Assembly (NCBI RefSeq): GCF_000260415.1
Contig: NZ_BACP01000049.1
Span: 1 to 54,380 of the forward strand
DNA length: 54,380 nucleotides
Direction of reading: 5' to 3'
DNA from: Liquorilactobacillus mali KCTC 3596 = DSM 20444
GTDB lineage: Bacteria; Bacillota; Bacilli; Lactobacillales; Lactobacillaceae
Both the position numbers and the translations under genes were made by a program. Each line of letters begins with the position of its first letter. Position 1 is the first letter of the stretch. This document shows positions 36,098 through 44,000 of the stretch, piece by piece. The notes below the pieces were generated by a model, which worked only from the letters and a program-made list of their open reading frames with translations, made no database searches and was not told the DNA's origin.

Positions 36098-37180
36098 ATG
36101 CGAATTACTGCTGTAGCTGAAACTCAATTTTTAGAAAAAGTTTTTCAAAAAGCCGGATTCTCTGCTACTGATGGCTCTTTATTAGCTGATACCCTGGTAG
36201 ATGCAGATTTAAGAGGAATTTCTTCTCATGGAATTCAACGACTTGATTGGTATATCCGAATGGTTCAGGATGGGACCATCAAACCACAGAATCAAGTCAA
36301 GACTTTAAAAGAGACCGATACCAGCATGTTGCTTGATGCTAATGGAAATATGGGACAGATTGCCTCTGCTTTAGCAATTAATAGCTTGATTAAAAAAGCC
36401 AAAACTACTAACGTTGCCATGGCAGTTATTCGCAACTCAAATCATTTTGGAACTGCAGGGTATTATTCTCGCTTAGCTGCTCAAGCCGGTTTAATTGGTA
36501 TTTCAACTACTAACACACGGCCACTTGTTGTACCAACTAATGCAATCGAAGCCTTTTTGGGTTCAAATGCTTTTGCTTTTACCTTCCCGGCTGATCCCCA
36601 TCCTTTTGTTTTTGATGGAGCTACATCAAGTGTTTCTAGCGGTAAAATTATGGTGCTTGCAAAAAATCAAAAACCGATTTCGGGTGAATGGGCAGTTGAT
36701 GGTGAGCGAAATATCATTCACGATTCTAAAAAAGCCGCTGAAATTTTATCCGAAGTCGCTTTTACTGAGCACCAATCCGGCGGTGGGGTATTAACCCTTG
36801 GTGGCAATAAAGAAGAAAATTCAAATTACAAGGGTTTTGGTAACTCACTGGTCGTTGAATTGCTAACTGGTATCTTAGCACAAGGTTCAATTTCGGCTGA
36901 TACCAATACTGGCAAGCATGATTTCAGTCAATTCTTTATGGTGATCAATCCAGCCTTTTTTGGCGATTTGGCAACTTTGAAAGCTAATGCTGAGAAAATG
37001 TTTGAGCGTATTCGGAATCTAGATCATATTCCAGGAACCCATATTATGATTCCTGGTGATCGTGAATATCGTAACTACGATTATAATTCAGAGCATGGTG
37101 TAGTTATTGATCCGAAAACCACCCAAGAAATTACCGCAATTGCTGAAAAATTTGCGATTGAATTGCCACAAAAGCTTTGA
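36098..37180 (+). CDS. Ldh2/malate-type NAD(P) 2-hydroxyacid dehydrogenase
   Basis: A 360-aa enzyme of the malate/L-lactate/sulfolactate dehydrogenase family, which is unlike the usual Rossmann lactate dehydrogenases. Marks: LRGISSHGIQRLDWYIRMV (about 38-56), IRNSNHFGTAGYYSRLAAQ (about 112-130) and NTRPLVVPTNAIEAFLGSNA. It would reduce a 2-keto acid or oxidise a 2-hydroxy acid. ATG at 36098 is chosen with AAAGAAG upstream; an in-frame GTG at 36089 is too close to it. Control by a T-box suggests a substrate derived from an amino acid. Confidence 0.88.
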   Translation: MRITAVAETQFLEKVFQKAGFSATDGSLLADTLVDADLRGISSHGIQRLDWYIRMVQDGTIKPQNQVKTLKETDTSMLLDANGNMGQIASALAINSLIKKAKTTNVAMAVIRNSNHFGTAGYYSRLAAQAGLIGISTTNTRPLVVPTNAIEAFLGSNAFAFTFPADPHPFVFDGATSSVSSGKIMVLAKNQKPISGEWAVDGERNIIHDSKKAAEILSEVAFTEHQSGGGVLTLGGNKEENSNYKGFGNSLVVELLTGILAQGSISADTNTGKHDFSQFFMVINPAFFGDLATLKANAEKMFERIRNLDHIPGTHIMIPGDREYRNYDYNSEHGVVIDPKTTQEITAIAEKFAIELPQKL

Positions 37181-37200
37181 AAATAATATGTAAATAAAAA

Positions 37201-37326
37201 TGTGACATAAGCCGATAAAATTCGAGCACTAACACAAAATTACGAACACAGTTTGCAGCTTGTTATGAAGTAATTTGAAGTTAGTACTCGAATTTTAATT
37301 TACGGATACATTTATATGCAATCAAA
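37201..37326. repeat. long copy of the intergenic repeat family with internal palindrome
   Basis: TGTGACATAAGCCGATAAAA matches the left part of the repeat at 28757. AAATTCGAGCACTAAC (37218-37233) and GTTAGTACTCGAATTT (37280-37295) form a 16-bp nearly perfect inverted repeat. The end, TTTACGGATACATTTATATG, matches the core of the other copies. It lies between converging genes. Confidence 0.7.
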
Positions 37327-37333
37327 AAAGAGA

Positions 37334-38347
37334 CTATTCCTGTCGTACTAGCAGATCAATAATTGCTTGCCGCTCAATTTTACCAAAATAGGGTTGCAAA
37401 TCCACATTGATTAGGGTTTTGGTGATTGCATTTCGATCATAACGGACACCAATTAATTTTTCAGCAAATTGCTTAACATCAGCCTGTCCTAAAAAATCAC
37501 CAAAGACTTGAAGATAGCTGATATGACCATGCTCAATCTTCAAGCGAAAATCAATCGTTCCTTGAGTAAAATGCTGGCGATGCTGGATTGCAGCTTGTGG
37601 TGAGTTCCCATAAATCCAATCCCAGTTACTGAAAATTTTCTGATTGATAGCCTCAACAGCCTGCTTAGCAGCGTCATCTAAGATATATTCATTAGCCTGT
37701 TTCAAGTCGTTTACCCGCAAAATTTTTTGTGCCAGTGTATCACGAAACTCCTCAATTGTTAGCTGCTGATATTCTGGAGTGAAAAATGGTTTGAGATTGG
37801 TAACTCGACTGTGGACCGACTTAATTCCTTTGGCTGCAATTTTATCTTTTGGCACATTCAACGCTTTTTCGATTACACTTAAATCGACGTCATACATCAA
37901 GGTTCCATGAGAAAACATCCGGCCATGTTCTAAGCGCATGGCGTTACCTGAAAATTTCTTATCATCAATCTGCAAATCGTTTCTACCAACTAGTTTTGCT
38001 CCAATTGCTCCCATTTCATGTAGAGCAGCAATTACCGGTTCGGTAAATTTTGAAAAAGCACCATTAGAATGTCCATCATCCTTTGTAATAAAACTAAAAC
38101 TGACATTTCCAAGGTCATCAAATACTGCACCGCCACCAGAGGTACGGCGTGTAACAATTATCTGTTGCTGTCGGACATATTCCAAATTCACTTCTTCATA
38201 AATATTCTGATTGCGGCCAAGGATAATACAGGGGGAGTTAATATAAAAATAAAGAATTGGTTCTTGCAAGTCGGCGTGTTCCATTAAGTAGGTTTCTAAA
38301 GCTAGGTTATAGCGAATATCTCTTTGATCAGTTACCAAGTATTTCAT
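37334..38347 (-). CDS. lplA: lipoate-protein ligase A
   Basis: A 337-aa enzyme that attaches free lipoate to the E2 subunits of 2-oxoacid dehydrogenases or glycine cleavage H protein. Motifs: CIILGRNQNIYEEVN (about 40-54), VTRRTSGGGAVFDDLGNVSFSF (about 65-86, lipoate/ATP loop), DDKKFSGNAMRLEHGRMFSHGTLM (about 127-150). Its start overlaps the stop of the OsmC gene by four bases (ATGA), so translation is coupled. Confidence 0.94.
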   Translation of the reverse strand: MKYLVTDQRDIRYNLALETYLMEHADLQEPILYFYINSPCIILGRNQNIYEEVNLEYVRQQQIIVTRRTSGGGAVFDDLGNVSFSFITKDDGHSNGAFSKFTEPVIAALHEMGAIGAKLVGRNDLQIDDKKFSGNAMRLEHGRMFSHGTLMYDVDLSVIEKALNVPKDKIAAKGIKSVHSRVTNLKPFFTPEYQQLTIEEFRDTLAQKILRVNDLKQANEYILDDAAKQAVEAINQKIFSNWDWIYGNSPQAAIQHRQHFTQGTIDFRLKIEHGHISYLQVFGDFLGQADVKQFAEKLIGVRYDRNAITKTLINVDLQPYFGKIERQAIIDLLVRQE

Positions 38348-38781
38348 TCGAATTCCCCCTTAGGGATAAATTCATCAACCAATTCAATCTTGACATTTTG
38401 GTTTTTGATTAATAATTTGGCAACTGGGCAGCGTTGTTCACAAATACCTAAGATTTCTTGTGCTTCTTGATGTTCAACCTGTGGTAATTTAACTTGCGCA
38501 TGTAGCCAAAATTGAAAGCCTTGATAGTCACGCCCCATGTCAACTGCTACCCGAACAACAGCTTGATGTGACAAATTTCTCCGTTTTTCTTCTGCTTCAA
38601 GAGTGGCATTCAAACATGTTGCTAATGCTGCTCCAAGTAACTGTTCTGGGTTAGTTCCAGGGACTGAACTCAATGGATTGCTCGTCAATTGATTGAATTC
38701 ACCACCAGTCAATGACCGGACATGACCGGAAATCCCAGCTTTATTTTCAATTTCTGTATGATAGAGTGATTTTTGTTTCAT
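38344..38781 (-). CDS. OsmC/Ohr family peroxiredoxin
   Basis: A 145-aa protein of the OsmC fold: NPEQLLGAALATCLNATLEAEEKRRN (about 45-70) holds the first redox Cys, and EQRCPVAKLLIKN (about 118-130) holds the second. These two cysteines reduce organic hydroperoxides in the family, usually with lipoyl-protein or thiol reductants. ATG at 38781 with GAGGTG upstream is preferred over the GTG at 38793. Coupling to lplA fits a lipoyl-dependent reduction cycle, an inference. Confidence 0.9.
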   Translation of the reverse strand: MKQKSLYHTEIENKAGISGHVRSLTGGEFNQLTSNPLSSVPGTNPEQLLGAALATCLNATLEAEEKRRNLSHQAVVRVAVDMGRDYQGFQFWLHAQVKLPQVEHQEAQEILGICEQRCPVAKLLIKNQNVKIELVDEFIPKGEFE

Positions 38782-38897
38782 AAAAAAGGTCACCTCGACA
38801 TTATGATTTCGATTACATTTGCTGCTATTATAACAAATTTACTTATATCAGGGTAAAAAATACTTTGCTATGGGTAACTCGGGGTTAGACGGAGAAT

Positions 38898-38973
38898 TTT
38901 GACTTACGGAACACATTTATACGAAATAGAGGGGCTGGCTCAAAAATATAACTTTTGACCCACCCCCCCTTTA
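38898..38973. repeat. intergenic repeat family copy with strong hairpin
   Basis: TTTGACTTACGGAACACATT, then GAGGGGCTGGCTCAAAAATA and ACTTTTGACCCACCCCCCC. This is the clearest copy; the hairpin could serve as the terminator for the minus-strand dedA gene, ending at 39018. Confidence 0.8.
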
Positions 38974-39017
38974 TAATTCTTTGTTAACGCTCAGATAAGT
39001 ATTACTTTATGGAAAAT

Positions 39018-39626
39018 TTACCTCTTTCTTTTCTTATAAATAAAATATCCTATTATAAACAATACAACCAAAACTATCAGTGAAATTTTACCATAAGATT
39101 CAATCAAATTAATCACATGCGGCCATGCATGACCAGCCATTCTCCCAACAAAAATCAACACGGTGTTCCAAATGAGTGCGCCAAGAGTTGAAAAGATAAC
39201 GAAACGACCAAGAGGATAGTCAGCCATTCCAGCTGGGACTGAGATTAGACTGCGGACAACTGGCACGAACCTTCCAAAGAATACTGCAGAATTTCCATGG
39301 CGATTAAAAAAAGATGCTGCTCGCTCTAAGTCTGCGGGCTTGAAGTGTAATATTTTACCTATTCGTCCCGCTAGGATTCGTTCTAAGCGTTCAACTGAAA
39401 TGATTTTGCCAAAGAAATATAAAACCAAAGCACCAATTAAGGCACCAATTGTGGCGGCAATAATACTGCCGATAATATTTAACTTGCTGGAAAGGGTCAT
39501 GAATCCTGTGAATCCAAGAATTACTTCAGAAGGAATCGGTGGAAAGATATTTTCAAGTGCAAGTAATAGGGCAATTCCAAAATAACCATAATCATTAATA
39601 ATTTGTGTTAATAAAGATGAGCTCAT
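39018..39626 (-). CDS. DedA/SNARE-associated family membrane protein
   Basis: A 202-aa membrane protein: ALENIFPPIPSEVILGFTG (about 24-42), FNRHGNSAVFFGRFVPVVRSLISVPAGMADYPLGRF (about 107-142) with the typical GRFxPxxR-type motif. DedA proteins act in membrane lipid (undecaprenyl phosphate or phospholipid) recycling; the exact lipid here is unknown. Confidence 0.92.
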   Translation of the reverse strand: MSSSLLTQIINDYGYFGIALLLALENIFPPIPSEVILGFTGFMTLSSKLNIIGSIIAATIGALIGALVLYFFGKIISVERLERILAGRIGKILHFKPADLERAASFFNRHGNSAVFFGRFVPVVRSLISVPAGMADYPLGRFVIFSTLGALIWNTVLIFVGRMAGHAWPHVINLIESYGKISLIVLVVLFIIGYFIYKKRKR

Positions 39627-39769
39627 AGATACTCCTATTTTTTCTTCTAATTCTACATAACTGGCACTAAAAGGTCAAAGTTGACGAAGTAACAAAGATA
39701 TTAGTCATATAATAGCCAAGAAAAAATGTTATAATTACATGTAACGAATTGAAAGCGAGGAATTGGTCG

Positions 39770-40603
39770 ATGGGCAAGAAAACTTGGCTTATAATCACTT
39801 TATTTATAGCAGTGATTTTTATTGGCTATGGTTACACGAAGCGTGTTGAAGCTACACAATATTACAATAACGCTATGAATGCGGGCGCGAAAACTATTAG
39901 TGATGCAAGCTACCATCGAGCTGAGAATCATTTTCGCAATGCATTGAAGAAGAAGCCAAATGATAGTTCTGCAAATGCGCATTTGGAACAATTAGAAGAG
40001 TATCAAAAGGGCTTAACTGCAATAAAAAATCAAGATTATAGCAAAGCAATTGTTAATTTTAAAAAAGTGACCAAGATAAGTAATGGATCACAAACACTAT
40101 TACTTAGGGCAGTTTCTAAAGAAATTGAGCTCAAAGAAGTTGTACATGAGCTTAAAATCTTCAATAAAACATACAAGCGAGCAAAGGTTTTGGCGACTAA
40201 CTATGAGTACACTGCTTCAAATACAAAGCTAGCTGTGATTTTGGGTTATGGAAATATTACACAGTCTTATTATCAAGATATTAGGAAAAAGGCACGTAAC
40301 TTAGAACACAGTAATAATCAAGTACTTGCTCGCTTGGGATATAATGTTTCAAGTGCAGATGAATCAAGTGAAAAGAAGGTGGCAACGGATATTTTGCCAA
40401 CTATTTCTTCTTCACCAAGAGACAGTTCGTCTTCTGCAAACCCAAGAAAGATTACTAGTGTACAAATCAAGCAGGCACGCAAAGAAATTGCTAGTCAAGG
40501 AATTGATGTCAAGGCATTTAGCGATGCAGACGTCAAAGAAGTGATTGAACACGCACGTGAACAAAATATGTCTGTGAGTGAGGTTGCGCGCGAGTTTAAA
40601 TAG
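39770..40603 (+). CDS. membrane-anchored tetratricopeptide-like protein
   Basis: A 277-aa protein with an N-terminal anchor (about 5-21), then a TPR-like helical region (about 30-100: YHRAENHFRNALKKKPNDSS and GLTAIKNQDYSKAIVNFKKV) and a serine-rich linker (about 215-232) before a C-terminal helical segment ending in REFK. It likely works outside the membrane as a protein-binding scaffold. ATG at 39770 follows GCGAGGA; an upstream TTG at 39749 is less likely. No enzyme motif seen. Confidence 0.75.
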   Translation: MGKKTWLIITLFIAVIFIGYGYTKRVEATQYYNNAMNAGAKTISDASYHRAENHFRNALKKKPNDSSANAHLEQLEEYQKGLTAIKNQDYSKAIVNFKKVTKISNGSQTLLLRAVSKEIELKEVVHELKIFNKTYKRAKVLATNYEYTASNTKLAVILGYGNITQSYYQDIRKKARNLEHSNNQVLARLGYNVSSADESSEKKVATDILPTISSSPRDSSSSANPRKITSVQIKQARKEIASQGIDVKAFSDADVKEVIEHAREQNMSVSEVAREFK

Positions 40604-40653
40604 ATAACTGTTGAAACAATGAAAGTACTTTAGGCAAACAGTGTTAGATGCAG

Positions 40654-40717
40654 AGAGGATACATTTATCTAAAATAAAAGGAGCCAAGTCAAAAGTTAAC
40701 TTTTGAGACTTGGCCCC
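40654..40717. repeat. intergenic repeat family copy with hairpin
   Basis: GGATACATTTATCTAAAATA, then a long near-perfect palindrome GCCAAGTCAAAAGTT/AACTTTTGAGACTTGGC (40683-40713). It lies between converging genes and can end transcription from both. Confidence 0.8.
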
Positions 40718-40728
40718 CGATAAGTATC

Positions 40729-41334
40729 TTATTCTGTTAAGTCCCTGTTGAAGTATACAAGGGTACGTGTTGAAGCCGTCAATTCGATTTTTGTTAAGCC
40801 AGCATTGTATGGTTCGTTCAATGAGCTTAGATTACTAATTCCTAAAACAGCATTCAACAGTAATTTAATTGTGAATCCATGACTCGCAATCAAAATATCT
40901 TGTGTTGGATATTTTGCCGCAAGCTCAGTAAGAAAACCATTTAGTTTTGCAGTAATTGATGCAAAATCATCACCATGGGAAACTTTTTCGGAACCTGGCA
41001 GCAGGTTCCTTTTTTCATCGAAAAATTTGGCAAAGCGTCGATGTATATCAGTAACCTTTTGACCATCCCAATTACCATAATCGAATTCCTTTAAACGTTC
41101 ATCAAAAATTGTAGTGGTTTTAGGTGAGATGATTGCGGCGGTTTGAGCCGCTCGCAGTAATGGGCTTGCAAAAACTAAGTCAAAATGCAGCATCTTTTTT
41201 TCAAAGGCATCGCGGACATGTTTTGCTTGAACTTGTCCTTTTTCAGATAAGGGCGTATCGATTAGGCTTCCTTGAAGTATGCCTGCAGCATTTGCTTCAC
41301 TTTGACCATGGCGCACGATATAAAGAGTCGTCAT
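40729..41334 (-). CDS. histidine phosphatase family protein
   Basis: A 201-aa phosphoglycerate-mutase-like phosphatase: LYIVRHGQSEAN (about 4-15) with the phospho-histidine, FASPLLRAAQTAAII (about 55-69), KEFDYGNWDG and the ILIASHGFTIKLLL second His (about 148-161). Family members cleave many phosphate esters; here the substrate is unknown. Size is smaller than glycolytic GpmA, which is encoded at 48512. Confidence 0.92.
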   Translation of the reverse strand: MTTLYIVRHGQSEANAAGILQGSLIDTPLSEKGQVQAKHVRDAFEKKMLHFDLVFASPLLRAAQTAAIISPKTTTIFDERLKEFDYGNWDGQKVTDIHRRFAKFFDEKRNLLPGSEKVSHGDDFASITAKLNGFLTELAAKYPTQDILIASHGFTIKLLLNAVLGISNLSSLNEPYNAGLTKIELTASTRTLVYFNRDLTE

Positions 41335-41362
41335 TATGTACCTCCAGAAAGAATTAAGAATT

Positions 41363-42088
41363 TTAATTTACAGAAACAAAAGAATTGAATTTCAAGTACT
41401 TATAATGGAATCGCATATGTGAAAATTCAAAGGGAGTTCCATCATCAAGGAAGAATATTCCCTCCATAATACCAGTAGGCTCAGTCGGTGACAGACCCAA
41501 CAATTCCTGATCATTTTTGGTCGAGGGTTCGGCAAAGACGGAAAGGAATGACTTAGTGACTGATTGATGATGGTTTTCCTGCAAGTAATTGAAAATTGAA
41601 CTTTCGATTGTTGATTTAGTTAATTCAGGTACTATTCTAATGGGAATATATCCTGTTTCAATCATAAAAGGCTGATCTTCGAATAATCGCAGCCGGACGA
41701 TTTTGTATACAAAGTCATCGTGTGACAAGAATAGGTCACGTCGCAGTTCATGATTAGGCTTGATAACCTCAAAAGAAATAACTTTGATTTTCGGACTCTG
41801 ACCATTCATCTTAAAGTTATCGGTAACACCTAGATTAGAGCCTTCCTCATAATTAAAGACAGATTCATTTTTTAGATACAACGGATTAATAAAGGTTCCA
41901 GCACCACGTTTCCGAAAAATAATGCCGTCACTAGCCATACGATTAAGTGCCCGTTTGACTGAACTGCGGCTCACGTCATACTGTTCACTGAGGGAGCGTT
42001 CATCAGGTAGGCGCAAGTCTGGAAAATTTCCTGCAAATATTTTCTTTTTTAAATCGGTAATTAATTGCTTATATACTAGTTCTGACAT
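41363..42088 (-). CDS. GntR family regulator with UTRA domain
   Basis: A 241-aa regulator: GntR winged helix (about 1-70: DLRLPDERSLSEQYDVSRSS, KRALNRMASDGIIFRKRGAGTFI) and a UTRA effector domain (about 90-235), ending in FEFSHMRFHYKYLKF. It is read divergently from galE, with TTAAGCACAA at 42121-42130 in between, so it may control galE or itself. Effector probably a sugar phosphate, from family knowledge. Confidence 0.92.
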   Translation of the reverse strand: MSELVYKQLITDLKKKIFAGNFPDLRLPDERSLSEQYDVSRSSVKRALNRMASDGIIFRKRGAGTFINPLYLKNESVFNYEEGSNLGVTDNFKMNGQSPKIKVISFEVIKPNHELRRDLFLSHDDFVYKIVRLRLFEDQPFMIETGYIPIRIVPELTKSTIESSIFNYLQENHHQSVTKSFLSVFAEPSTKNDQELLGLSPTEPTGIMEGIFFLDDGTPFEFSHMRFHYKYLKFNSFVSVN

Positions 42089-42324
42089 AGGATTGCCCCT
42101 TCTTAAGTTCTAAATAATAGTTAAGCACAAGTTAATAAAAACAACAAGCCCAGATAGGTGATCGCATGGAAGTACTTATGATTTTTGGCAAAAGATTACA
42201 TTTTAGTATTAATTAACAATTTAGCAAGCATTACTGGTAAAATAGTTGAGAGAGACTGATAGTCTTCCAAATACAAATGAAACAAAGGTGTGATAATAGT
42301 CACACTCCTCAAGGAGGAATAAAC

Positions 42325-43320
42325 ATGGCAATTTTAGTTTTAGGCGGTGCTGGGTACATAGGCTCGCATACTGTAGATCGTTTAATTGAACGTGGAACAG
42401 AAACGGTTGTTGTAGATAGTCTGATAACAGGGCATCGTGCAGCCGTCAATGATAAGGCAAAGTTTTACAAAGGAGACATTGCAGATCGTGATTTCATGCG
42501 TAAGGTTTTCAAGGAAAATCCTGCGATTGATGCGGTTATTCATTTTGCGGCCTTCTCAGTGGTTCCAGAGTCTATGAAGAATCCGCTTAAATATTTTGAT
42601 AACAATACTTCAGGGATGATTAAATTATTAGAAGTTATGGTTGAAGCTGGTGTTAAGAAGATCGTCTTTTCTTCAACTGCTGCGACTTATGGAACTCCAG
42701 AGAGAACCCCAATTAAGGAAACTGATCCGCAAAAGCCTATCAATCCTTATGGTGAAAGTAAGTTGGCAATGGAAAAAATCATGCACTGGACAGACCTTGC
42801 TAATGGAATAAAATTTGTTGCATTGCGTTACTTCAATGTTGCAGGTGCAAAACCAGATGGCAGCATTGGAGAAGACCATAATCCAGAAACTCATTTGTTG
42901 CCAATCGTTTTGCAGGTGGCTGCAGGGACACGTGCAAAATTACAGATTTTTGGTAATGACTACAATACTCCAGATGGTACTAACGTCCGTGATTATGTAC
43001 ATCCGTTCGATTTGGCAGACGCTCATATTCTGGCGGTGGAGTATCTTGAAAAGGGCAACGACAGCACTGCTTTCAATTTAGGTTCTTCAACAGGATTTTC
43101 AAATATGGAAATCTTGAAAGCTGCTCGTGATGTAACCAAAAAAGAAATTCCAGCAGAAATCGCCCCAAGACGTGGTGGAGATCCTGATACATTAATTGCA
43201 GCATCGGACAAAGCACGTAAGGTTTTGGGATGGAAACCACAATTTGATGATATCCACAAGATTATTGAGACCGCATGGAAGTGGCATTCAACACATCCAA
43301 ATGGTTATAATGATAAGTAA
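42325..43320 (+). CDS. galE: UDP-glucose 4-epimerase
   Basis: A 331-aa SDR-type epimerase of the Leloir pathway, also providing UDP-galactose for polysaccharides. NAD loop [13 protein letters not shown] (about 4-16), SSTAATYG with catalytic Ser/Thr (about 114-121), YGESK catalytic Tyr-Lys (about 139-143), and [11 protein letters not shown] at 42325 follows AAGGAGGAATAAAC; the longer open frame has no RBS. It is a single gene with its own terminator. Confidence 0.96.
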   Translation: MAILVLGGAGYIGSHTVDRLIERGTETVVVDSLITGHRAAVNDKAKFYKGDIADRDFMRKVFKENPAIDAVIHFAAFSVVPESMKNPLKYFDNNTSGMIKLLEVMVEAGVKKIVFSSTAATYGTPERTPIKETDPQKPINPYGESKLAMEKIMHWTDLANGIKFVALRYFNVAGAKPDGSIGEDHNPETHLLPIVLQVAAGTRAKLQIFGNDYNTPDGTNVRDYVHPFDLADAHILAVEYLEKGNDSTAFNLGSSTGFSNMEILKAARDVTKKEIPAEIAPRRGGDPDTLIAASDKARKVLGWKPQFDDIHKIIETAWKWHSTHPNGYNDK

Positions 43321-43330
43321 GAGATAACAA

Positions 43331-43378
43331 AAAAAAGCATTACTGTTCGGCTATCAAGCCGAGCAGTAATGCTTTTTT
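43331..43378. terminator. bidirectional terminator after galE
   Basis: A long stem AAAAAAGCATTACTG-TTCGGCT/AGCCGA-GCAGTAATGCTTTTTT lies between galE and a converging small gene. T tracts on both strands make it usable in both directions. Confidence 0.92.
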
Positions 43379-43428
43379 GATGATGTCAAACATCGAATTC
43401 AAGAGTTACATGAATTTAATATTAGAAA

Positions 43429-43731
43429 TTAAAGAGCCTCGATTAAATCAGCAGCCTCATCAGGTGATAATGGGAGATAGTCCAAACCTATGACATTTTC
43501 ATCTAGAACAAGTTTGAAGTCCCCATCTAATTTGGTAGCTAACGAATGCAAGTTGTTAAGTTGTTCTGACTCAAAACGATTAAATGAAAAATTACGCTTG
43601 TTCTTCATAGTGTTCTCAAGTTCCTTACAGAAAATAACATCCAAGAAATGTCCGTTTTCTTGATTGGATAGGCGCCATTCAGTATCCTTTTCAACACGTG
43701 CTTCTGTTTTTTCTATTACTGTATTATTCAT
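43429..43731 (-). CDS. hypothetical protein, 100 aa
   Basis: A soluble 100-aa protein of mixed charge (acidic C-terminus SPDEAADLIEAL). I do not recognise it. The start at 43731 has AAGGAGGATTC just upstream, so it looks like a real, expressed gene. The N-terminal stretch is rich in Glu/Lys and Thr and may be flexible. It stands alone between galE and fbp. Confidence 0.7.
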   Translation of the reverse strand: MNNTVIEKTEARVEKDTEWRLSNQENGHFLDVIFCKELENTMKNKRNFSFNRFESEQLNNLHSLATKLDGDFKLVLDENVIGLDYLPLSPDEAADLIEAL

Positions 43732-44000
43732 AATGAATCCTCCTTGTAGATTCCGTTGAACATAAGAATGATAACTATAAAGTATCACTAAAAAAATATT
43801 TTTACAACAAAAAAACTCAAATAATTAAAAATTGGTATTATTAATTAAATGTGGATGTTTATAAGCGTAGTCAAGGGTTTTCAAGTGTATTTGAGTATTT
43901 GCTGAAAATTGGTATTTGTTATAATATGGGGTGTGTCTTAGATAATCTGTTTCAATGATTATGTTTTCAAAAGAAATGGATTCACAGGAGGAATCTTGAT

